From NCBI GenBank assembly GCA_000787465.1, contig JSYX01000445.1, forward strand, positions 1 to 29,238: a DNA stretch of 29,238 bases, read 5' to 3'. The notes beneath the pieces are model-generated. The model had not been told where the DNA came from, made no database searches, and saw nothing but the letters and a program-made list of their open reading frames with translations. The DNA is from Thermomucor indicae-seudaticae. Taxonomy: Eukaryota > Mucoromycota > Mucoromycetes > Mucorales > Lichtheimiaceae. How positions within the stretch are numbered: position 1 is the first letter of the stretch; the number at the start of each line of letters is the position of its first letter. Of the stretch, positions 22,391-29,238 are shown piece after piece. The position numbers and the translations under genes were made by a program.

Positions 22391-23827
22391 CTATGACGCG
22401 TCTTGTAGCATGACCTCGCTGCTACCATCGAGTTTAAGCACAGCAGGATACAGGGCATCTCGATAGCTCGTAAGGGAGTTTATCGACCGTTCTAGTAGTT
22501 CTTTCTCATTGCTTCTGTACCGTTCAATATGTTCACTTAGAGCCATGCTTTCCGGATCCGTAAATTTGGTTGTCGGGGATCGTGATATTTCCTTGTACCG
22601 ATATTCGACTGCCTCCAACAGAAATAGAGTAACTTGCAATTGATAAACGGCAAAGCGTTCCAGCTCGCGCACTTTGCTCAAAAGCATCTCAAGTGATTCC
22701 ACAAGCTCGCCTTTCAAATAAGCCTCAATACGTTCTTCACCATCTTCTTGAGACGTCGCCTGAAAACTTAAGCCATCTTCGGAATCGAGTAGGAGGAGAT
22801 AAACGATGGCGACGGACGAAGCAGTCCATCCGAATCCGGTAAAGGGGTGGCCTAGACTGTCTTTTTCTTCTTCTTCTTTTGCTGGCACTGAGAGCTGCAA
22901 GAACGTTTTCCCTTTGTCAGGCAGGTCATTGAGCCACGTAAATTTAACAATGTCATCGGGGTGGTCTTCGAAAGACATGAATCCTACTACGGGGAACAGA
23001 ATGGGAAAAGGTATGTTGTTGTCTTCAAACGTGAAACCGTGCAAGAATAGCAGCTCTTGATTCGACTTGTCACCGTAAGATATGAAAATTTCAGTTGACT
23101 GGCAAAGATCCGGCTTTATCGAGACGAGGTAAACGCCACCGTCGTCAGGCGCAGGTTCCCAACGCATATTGGGTTGTTGGCTGTGGTTTGCGAAATCGAA
23201 GAAGGGGATGATGGCCAGGCCTTCTATGTGGGGGACTCTCACAACGCGCGACCAAAGAGCAGCATAAGCCCACATCCACTGCTCAAGCGTCAACTCCGGC
23301 CAATATTCCTTTATCTGATCGTGCTCCCGCATGAGTCTTGCCTGCTTTGCACGCAATGACTGTTCCAAACTTGTTCCTGCCAAGCGGTCATCGTCTTTGT
23401 CCATGAAAAGTATACTATGTGTGCGAAAATAGTCGAGATCCGGAAGCAAATCCATATAAGGTCCCCACGACGACGACGACGAGGAGGAGGGACTCATAGT
23501 ACTTGGTGAAAACTTTTCAAGTGCAATATAGAGTCGCAGGCATAGGCTATCAATGTCTGATTCCTGCACTAGCCTCTCTAATGCGTCTTCTTCTGCCCGG
23601 AGCACGGATCTTAATAGTTGACGAAGAGCAGTGCTGCTGGAAACGACTTTTGTTGAAGTCAGGATCAGATCACTCGGTATATGGGCGAGAATGGTGCCTT
23701 CCTCTTTGCAATCGTTTGTCGCAAAAAGACCGAGACGACAGGTCTCTGTCTCTTGAATATCCACACCGGTTGCCGTAATGCCCTTCGCTTCGGCCCATTG
23801 CCGGAAGCGAACGATGGCTGCTGTCAT
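22391..23827 (-). CDS. SET-domain protein lysine methyltransferase (SETD3/SETD6/Rubisco-LSMT type)
   Basis: A single uninterrupted frame of 478 aa. This class transfers methyl groups from S-adenosylmethionine to lysine (or, for SETD3, histidine) of non-histone proteins. The split SET domain is visible. Its N-terminal part (RLGLFATNDCKEEGTILAHIP, about 31-51) is separated by an inserted region that includes a poly-serine run (about 110-120). The catalytic part follows: AIIPFFDFANHSQQPNM (NHS at 214-216) and IFISYGDKSNQELLFLHGF (ISYG at 249-252). The helical substrate-binding C-terminal region typical of the class follows from about residue 330. It is the only intronless gene here. Its start faces that of the PRP38B-like gene 54-126 bp away. 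The substrate cannot be told from sequence. Confidence 0.92.
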   Translation of the reverse strand: MTAAIVRFRQWAEAKGITATGVDIQETETCRLGLFATNDCKEEGTILAHIPSDLILTSTKVVSSSTALRQLLRSVLRAEEDALERLVQESDIDSLCLRLYIALEKFSPSTMSPSSSSSSSWGPYMDLLPDLDYFRTHSILFMDKDDDRLAGTSLEQSLRAKQARLMREHDQIKEYWPELTLEQWMWAYAALWSRVVRVPHIEGLAIIPFFDFANHSQQPNMRWEPAPDDGGVYLVSIKPDLCQSTEIFISYGDKSNQELLFLHGFTFEDNNIPFPILFPVVGFMSFEDHPDDIVKFTWLNDLPDKGKTFLQLSVPAKEEEEKDSLGHPFTGFGWTASSVAIVYLLLLDSEDGLSFQATSQEDGEERIEAYLKGELVESLEMLLSKVRELERFAVYQLQVTLFLLEAVEYRYKEISRSPTTKFTDPESMALSEHIERYRSNEKELLERSINSLTSYRDALYPAVLKLDGSSEVMLQDAS

Positions 23828-23953
23828 GAAGCCGAAAACAGTGGCGCTTAAGGCAATACGGACTTTTCTGAGTTTTCATGCATGGGTGACGCTAGAAAAA
23901 TTGAGGGACCCATCCGTGCGCATTCTTTGGGTTTCCCAAAAGATCTGTGCGAG
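23828..23953. promoter_or_regulatory. Very short divergent promoter between the SET-domain and PRP38-like genes
   Basis: Only 126 bp (or 54 bp if the upstream in-frame ATG at 23882 is used) separate the two start codons. Core promoter elements for both directions must lie here or inside the opposing genes. No TATA box is evident. Confidence 0.5.
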
Positions 23954-25328
23954 ATGAGCAACAAGGCATCAAACAAATTGGAAACATGGGGCAATGAGCA
24001 CACCATGAACATGAATCCTATCCTTCACCAAAACATTCTGGCTTCTCCATACTTTAAATCCTTATAGTAAGTGTGAGGATCGAGACAGCATATGCAAGCT
24101 AGAATTAGCGGCTGACTCGGGCGTGTGCATAGCGAGAAAAAGACTTTCCATGAAGTTGTAGACGAAATTTATAACGAAGGTACTATCGCCTTTTTTCCCT
24201 TTTGTTGGCTGAAGGTTTGTCGACGAAGGGATTGAGTTCAATGTTTTCCTGACTGACACATTGCGGTTTTTCCTTTTTCCTTCCCAAAATCACTTGTCCG
24301 TTTCCAGTCTACAATCTTGGTAAGTTAATGAAGAATCTTGACATGCGAATGCATGAAAGGCTTATATCGTCTTTCAGCGCCGTTTATCAAGGGAACAACA
24401 CCATCTACGGCATTCTGTTGCTTGTACAAGTTCTGGACTTTGCGCTTGACCGTAAGACAAATGGAGAATCTGGTGGATCACCCGGATTCACCGTAGGTAT
24501 TGAGCAGTAACAAGCTCGATGGCGGTCGTTTGAAGTCAAGTTTTTTACTGAGTATTGGTTACGCAGCTATATCCGCGCAATTGGCTTCTTGTATTTGCGC
24601 TACGTGCTGACACCTTCGCAGTACTGGGACTGGTTCCAATATTACTTGGATGATGAGGAGGAGCTCGACCTAACGGGCGGTGTTCGCCCCCAGAAGACGT
24701 AAGTAGAGCACTATAATGCTTTATGACGAAACAGTGAACTGAGTATGCATGATGCATTTGCAGAACGATCGGAAAACTTTGCCGGATGTTGTTGACTGAG
24801 CAAAAGTTTCTAGGAACTATGCTACCTCGTATACCTGTTCCTATAGCCAGAGAACTCAATAAGAAGCTGGAGGAGTACGACAGAGAACACCACGGTAAAA
24901 GCCGTCGGTAAGTCTCGCGGATTTTTGTTTCGCGTTTCTATTGCCGTATTCACTCAACAGGTGCTGCTAGCGATGACGATCGTGATGGTTATGATTCGAG
25001 AAAACGTAGTCGAGATGATGACGATCGGTCGTATCGCCGGGATTACCGTGGCCGATCGCGTAGTCCCTCCCGACGACGCGATTACGATGATGATAGAAGA
25101 GACAGTCGCAGACGAGATGATAGCAGCCGACGTCGATATCGCGACGACCGAAGCCGTTCCCGAGACAGGGGCTCTCGATACTACGACGACGATGATTACT
25201 ATAGCAGACGTAGACGACGAAGCCGAAGTTCGTCACGCCGTCGCGATTACCGCTCCAGATCACGTTCTCGATCTCGCTATTCGGATAGACGAAGCAGATC
25301 CAGATCTGGGGAGAGGTCGCGTTACTAG
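23954..25328 (+). CDS. PRP38: PRP38B-type pre-mRNA splicing factor with RS-rich tail
   Basis: PRP38 family proteins act in activation of the tri-snRNP in the spliceosome. Seven exons: 23954-24066, 24133-24179, 24308-24319, 24378-24492, 24567-24698, 24764-24907, 24971-25328; 306 aa. The PRP38 domain is contiguous after splicing: LETWGNEHTMNMNPILHQN and ILASPYFKSLYEKKTFHEV, VVDEIYNEVYNLAPFIKG, GTTPSTAFCCLYKFWTLRLT, MENLVDHPDSPYIRAIGFLY, YWDWFQYYLDDEEELDL, LPRIPVPIARELN. This matches the PRP38B branch (human WGNEKTMNLNP, WDWFESFLDDEEDLD). The tail is rich in RS and RD repeats. Exon 3 is only 12 nt and supplies VYNL. The acceptor at 24969-24970 is needed; the CAG 10 nt earlier leads to a stop. 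The start is uncertain: ATG 23882, in frame, would add 24 residues. Confidence 0.93.
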
Positions 25329-26566
25329 ATGAGCGGTTACTGAAACTGGCACGAATCGCCAAAATTACGGGATGGGAATGTTGATAAAGCGAGCTTGTGA
25401 AATGATCAGTATACTCATTGCTGTTTTTTGGCTTTATTTCGAAGTAAAAGGCATCAAGTCAAATCCATGCGCAACCTTTTAATATGTGTGTTCAATGTTC
25501 TGGACATCCTACAGCAGCGACCCGCTTAGTAAGGTGTTGTTTGGATTCAGGTTATGTAGTCGACGTGTGTAGGTCTGTCAAAAAGAGAGCGCGTCTGCTG
25601 TGGGTTTCGCTACGAGCAGATGCTTTTGGCGCTTGGAATCCAGAGATCTGATTTGCACGTGCTTCTGCGCCAAAATTATCTCTGTTCGATGCGGACGAAA
25701 ATGGCATGGTTTCTAAACGCGTTAAGGCTCTTTAATGTTTGTGACAACGGAAGATTTCTCGAATAAGGAAAACGCAGTTGCACCGAGGCGCAGCACAATG
25801 GCACATGTTTGTAGACTGGCTATCATAGTCTAACAGCTTGTGGAAATAAGGAGTTCAACTAGCAGCAACCCGCATAGACAGCTTTATCAGGATTGAACTT
25901 TTCTAAATCCTAAGCGTAATCTTCGGGAAGCATTCTTCTGCAAAACGGAAAACGGCTGAGGATGCGTGGATGTCGGAGCTGTTTGTACACCCATTGCCAC
26001 GTTGTCTGTCGAGAGCGCACAGAACCCGGGATTATGCACAACGGCAGGGGAGGCAATCTGTTCTTGAACTTGGAGTAACTCTTAAGTGGGAAAGAAAAGA
26101 AGCATTCACATTAGCGAAATACATTTTCCATGGCAGGACTTCGTTGTCGACTTCATTCTGCAAAAGCGGATAAAGTATCAGGCAATGTCTTTCTCGATAT
26201 TCTGCCTGTCAGATTCTGATGCAGTGACAGACACCGCTTTAAAAAAAGAAAGTTTCCATGGATTCCTTGTAATTCAATAAAGCCTTGTGCTACGCTTACC
26301 CGTAAAATTTCACTGTTCTTCAGCTTACCTATCAATGTTCTTTGCCATGCACTCAACGTGGCACCGTCGACATTTTCTCTAATTAAAGTAACCGTGGTTA
26401 CATGTCAGCAAGGCAATAATACCGCCCATTGGAAAGGCCATAAAAAGGGCATTCGTTACAGGGACGACACAGCCTTTGTCTTTTACTCTTATTCGTTTTC
26501 CTTTCGACCCCTGTTGCCACAAACAAATCCCATCCTTCATTATAATTCATCCATTCCATTCTTTCC
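25329..26566. other. Intergenic region between the PRP38-like and chitin deacetylase genes
   Basis: A 1.24-kb stretch without a supportable gene; the open frames at 25970-26280 are short and featureless. An AATAAA lies at 26276-26281, though it is about 950 bp past the PRP38 stop. The last 150 bp is the chitin deacetylase promoter. Confidence 0.5.
26428..26447 (+). promoter_or_regulatory. CCAAT-like and TATA-like elements of the chitin deacetylase gene
   Basis: An inverted CCAAT box (ATTGG, 26428-26432) precedes a TATA-like CATAAAAAG (26439-26447), about 120 bp upstream of the start codon. Assignment is by motif and position only. Confidence 0.4.
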
Positions 26567-27958
26567 ATGTTTGTGCAATCGGTTGTCCTGTCTCTTGCGC
26601 TTGTACAGGGAATTGCTGCCGAATACTGGGAGAAGTTCAATTCGAGTGTTGACCCACCAAACATTACGCTCCCCAATATCGCGCAAACCACTTCCTATGA
26701 TCCCACTACTGAATGCACTTGGTATGAACCCCCTTCGACGTTCAAATTCGATCCTACCGAGTGGCCAACCAGCTGGGAAGTTGCTACATCGAACGGTATG
26801 AATGCTTCGGCCGAATTCAAGGCACTGTACGCGTCGATCAATTGGAACAATGCTCCAAATATCTCTGTTCGTAAACTCAAGGACGGTGCACCCGATATGT
26901 CGGATTACGACATGACCAACGATCCAGACTGCTGGTGGTCTGCTACGACGTGCACAGAGCCGAAGCATGCCGACACCAACCCTGATATCTACAGCTGCCC
27001 GGAGCCGGAGACCTGGGGTTTGACATTCGACGATGGTCCGAACTGCTCGCATAATGCATTCTACGACTATTTGTCCGAACAGAAGCTCAAGGCTACCATG
27101 TTCTACATTGGCTCGAACGTCATCAATTGGCCCTATGGTGCCATGCGTGGCGTCCGCGACGGTCACCACATTGCCCAGCACACCTGGAGTCACAACCTGA
27201 TGACGACCCTGACCAATGAAGAAGTTCTTGCCGAGCTCTATTACACCCAAAAAGCTATCAAGATGGTTACCGGTGTAACTCCTCGTTATTGGCGTCCGGT
27301 GAGTTATAGCGTCTAGCAACATTTAATCCGCGAGTTTGGGTATCGTCTAACGATTTCGTATTGATAGGCTTTCGGCGATGTGGATGACCGTGTGCGTTGG
27401 ATTGCCACCCAACTGAACTTGACGACCATTCTCTGGGACTTGGACACAGACGACTGGGCTGCTGGCACTTCGCAACCTGTTTCGGCCATTGAACAGAACT
27501 ATGAAGACTTTATTACCATGGGCACCAACGGCACCTTCAACTCTAGCGGCAACATTGTTTTGATGCACGAGATCAATAACAACACGATGAGCCTGGCCAT
27601 GAAGTACCTCCCGCGCATTCAGACGGCCTACAAGCATGTGGTTGACGTGGCGACCTGCATGAACATTACGTATCCATACATGGAAAAGACGGTTTCTTTT
27701 GCTGGTTTCAACAACAACACTTCCACTAGCAGCAATAGCACATCGAACACGACTATCACTACTACTAGTGCAACTACTGGACAAGCCACTGGCGCAGCCT
27801 CCTCTACGGCTGCCGCAGCGGGATCATCAACTGCCTCGGCTGAAGGACAAGCGGCTGCTTCTGAGACGCCCGATTCAGCCGCTGGCGACTTCACACCCAA
27901 CATTTTGTCTTCTGTTGCTGTCGTCGCTGTTGCTGCAGTGGCTCAAGTCTTGCTGTAA
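26567..27958 (+). CDS. CDA: GPI-anchored chitin deacetylase (NodB / carbohydrate esterase 4)
   Basis: Removes acetyl groups from nascent chitin to make chitosan, a major wall polymer of Mucoromycota, at the cell surface. Two exons, 26567-27298 and 27368-27958; 440 aa. The 69-bp intron sits inside NodB motif 3 (RYWRP|AFGDVDDRVR). A signal peptide is visible (FVQSVVLSLALVQGIAAE). NodB motifs in order: TFDDGP (153-158; Asp155 catalytic base, Asp156 metal ligand), HTWSH (His205 and His209, metal ligands), RYWRPAFGDVDDR, LDTDDW, and LMHEI with the catalytic His. Many N-glycosylation sequons precede a Ser/Thr/Ala-rich stalk and a hydrophobic C-terminal tail (ILSSVAVVAVAAVAQVLL), typical of a GPI signal. 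A poly(A) signal lies 42 bp downstream of the stop. The gene is intact. Confidence 0.96.
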
Positions 27959-28362
27959 AATATAGACCCTCATGCGCCCGCTAACTTATCCATCTTTGCA
28001 ATAAAGCCTCAGTTTTTAGAACCGTTCCCTTATTTCTTGCTCAATAACAATATTTTTTCGATGTTAGATAAAGGGAGGGTGGTACAGATTCATTCGCGAC
28101 GCGTCCTTTGATGTCTCAATCAGTGTAAACAGAACTGTACATGTTAAACCCGAATTAGACGTCTGTTTAAATTCCTATATCCCTTCTTCATTTTTGAAAG
28201 AGTTCATATGGTTAGGACAGATTCTGAGGTGATATTAGAGGGGTTTCGCTTCATCTTTTTTTTTTCCACAGTGACACAAGTGTTGACGCAACGGTCACAA
28301 AAAATCAGATTTGATGCGAGATTTGCATTGTCCTGCTTCTTTCATCTTTCTTTATCTTCTCG
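27959..28362. other. Spacer between the chitin deacetylase and dioxygenase genes
   Basis: A 404-bp gap between two same-strand genes, holding the poly(A) signal and a poly-T run (about 28256-28266). It presumably contains the dioxygenase promoter. No TATA box or other clear element is seen. Confidence 0.5.
28000..28005 (+). terminator. Poly(A) signal of the chitin deacetylase gene
   Basis: AATAAA lies 42 bp after the stop codon and is followed by T-rich sequence, a standard position for 3'-end formation. Confidence 0.6.
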
Positions 28363-29057
28363 ATGTTACCATTGCCCATAAACTTTAATAAGTGGCTGGA
28401 AGAGAATTCGCACAAGTTACAGCCGCCGGTGAACAACTACTTACTCTTTAAAGGCAATGATACAATTATCATGGTTGTCGGTGGGCCGAACAAACGTACC
28501 GACTATCATATAAATGAAACCGAGGTTAGTCAGCCATCTGATGGTTTCGTCGGAATGTATGTATTGATCATTATTATAATCAGGAATGGTTCTATCAAGT
28601 CAAGGGCGATTTGCTTATCAAAGTCGTGGATAATGGTGAATTCAAGGATATTTGGGTGCGCCAAGGTGAAATGTTTCTATTGCCAGGTAATTATCTGGTT
28701 TGATAGAAAGGAAGATCTTGCTAGTAAACCCCGTTTTTGTTAGGCAATACACCTCATAATCCGGTTCGGTTCGCAGATACAGTAGGACTGGTAGTTGAAC
28801 GAGTGCGGTTACCTCATCAGACGGGTAAATTATGACTTGTCTCTCGTCTGTTCTAAATAAGCATGCTTATATCACGCCACTTTATAGATACCCTCCGATG
28901 GTACTGCGAAAATCCAGAATGCCGCCAGATTGTGTATGAGCAATCTTTCCATTGCACGGATCTTGGCACTCAGCTAAAACCAGTCATTGAGGAATTCGCC
29001 GCTAATGAAGAACTGCGAACTTGCAAGAAGTGCGGAACATTGAACCATGCAAAATAG
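28363..29057 (+). CDS. BNA1: 3-Hydroxyanthranilate 3,4-dioxygenase
   Basis: Opens the ring of 3-hydroxyanthranilate to 2-amino-3-carboxymuconate semialdehyde, a precursor of quinolinate, in de novo NAD synthesis from tryptophan (kynurenine pathway, cytosol). Four exons: 28363-28524, 28584-28686, 28744-28824, 28888-29057; 171 aa, the usual length. The cupin iron ligands are visible: His49 and Glu55 in [15 protein letters not shown], which spans the first intron, and His93 in [14 protein letters not shown]. The C-terminal zinc ribbon is complete, with Cys122, Cys127, Cys161 and Cys164 (WYCENPEC ... CKKCG). Introns of 59, 57 and 63 bp restore the conserved order exactly. It ends 158 bp before the right terminal repeat, so both flanking repeats lie outside intact genes. 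Confidence 0.96.
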
Positions 29058-29215
29058 AAGACACTTCCCCTATTTCATTCCTTCCTTTCCGACCATACAG
29101 CATCCTCCTCCATATGAACATTGGCGACTCCAAACATATCTGTTTCTGCTACATAATCCCAGTGAATGTTTTATATATAGAACTAAAGCTAATCTGTCTG
29201 GTTCCTTTTCTTTTG

Positions 29216-29238
29216 CTATGGTGCCTCCCAGCTAGAGG
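29216..29238 (-). repeat. Right copy of 23-bp terminal inverted repeat
   Basis: The last 23 bases are the exact reverse complement of bases 1-23. Immediately inside, the sequence (TTCCTTTTCTTTTG) is unrelated to the corresponding inner flank of the left end. The repeat lies in the 3' flank of the dioxygenase gene. Confidence 0.95.

Noticed and set aside
24925..25332. 135-codon plus-strand frame rich in Ile, Asp and Val
   Set aside because: It is an alternative frame of the RS-repeat tail of the PRP38-like gene; the repeats keep all frames open.
26540..27322. 260-codon open frame on the minus strand
   Set aside because: It is antisense to the chitin deacetylase first exon, with no motif; same codon-bias artefact.
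1..29238. Transposon, virus, CRISPR or tRNA content
   Set aside because: I looked for transposase-like frames, reverse transcriptase motifs, regular spaced repeats and tRNA arms on both strands and found none, despite the terminal inverted repeat.

Overview
The window is nuclear DNA of a filamentous fungus, most probably an early-diverging (Mucoromycota-type) species. The reasons are dense short GT-AG introns (51 inferred, nearly all 54-80 bp), a GPI-type chitin deacetylase, a GH3 beta-glucosidase, a fungal RAX2-like polarity protein and an ELMO protein. Nine protein-coding genes are supported. No tRNA, rRNA, CRISPR array, transposase, reverse transcriptase or viral gene was recognised. All exon joins were inferred by eye from splice signals, reading frame and remembered family motifs; nothing was searched.

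Layout: 1-1206 no gene, with a TATA box near its end. 1207-3657 (+) MET6, cobalamin-independent methionine synthase. 3658-5563 no gene, two simple repeats. 5564-8361 (+) secreted GH3 beta-glucosidase, tail-to-tail with 8425-11279 (-), an SH3-WW-PH-RhoGAP protein whose stop codon lies only 63 bp away. 11280-12520 shared divergent promoter region. 12521-17258 (+) RAX2-like membrane protein with a cytoplasmic SH3 domain. 17259-18163 no gene. 18164-20705 (+) ELMO/CED-12 protein. 20706-22390 no gene. 22391-23827 (-) intronless SET-domain methyltransferase, head-to-head with 23954-25328 (+) PRP38B-type splicing factor. 25329-26566 no gene. 26567-27958 (+) chitin deacetylase. 28363-29057 (+) 3-hydroxyanthranilate 3,4-dioxygenase.

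Three neighbouring genes (RhoGAP protein, RAX2-SH3, ELMO) belong to Rho/Rac signalling and cell polarity, and two of them share one divergent promoter region. The RhoGAP protein carries a textbook class II SH3 ligand, which makes it a candidate partner for an SH3 protein such as RAX2-SH3. The remaining genes are housekeeping or cell-wall and secreted enzymes.

The main unexplained structure is a perfect 23-bp inverted repeat at the extreme ends of the window (1-23 and 29216-29238). It could bound a large element or be an assembly-edge effect; with only host genes inside and no transposase, I favour the latter. The second notable theme is splicing: three microexons (8, 7 and 12 nt), one GC-AG intron and a closely spaced tandem acceptor, most of them fixed by the need to restore a recognisable protein domain.
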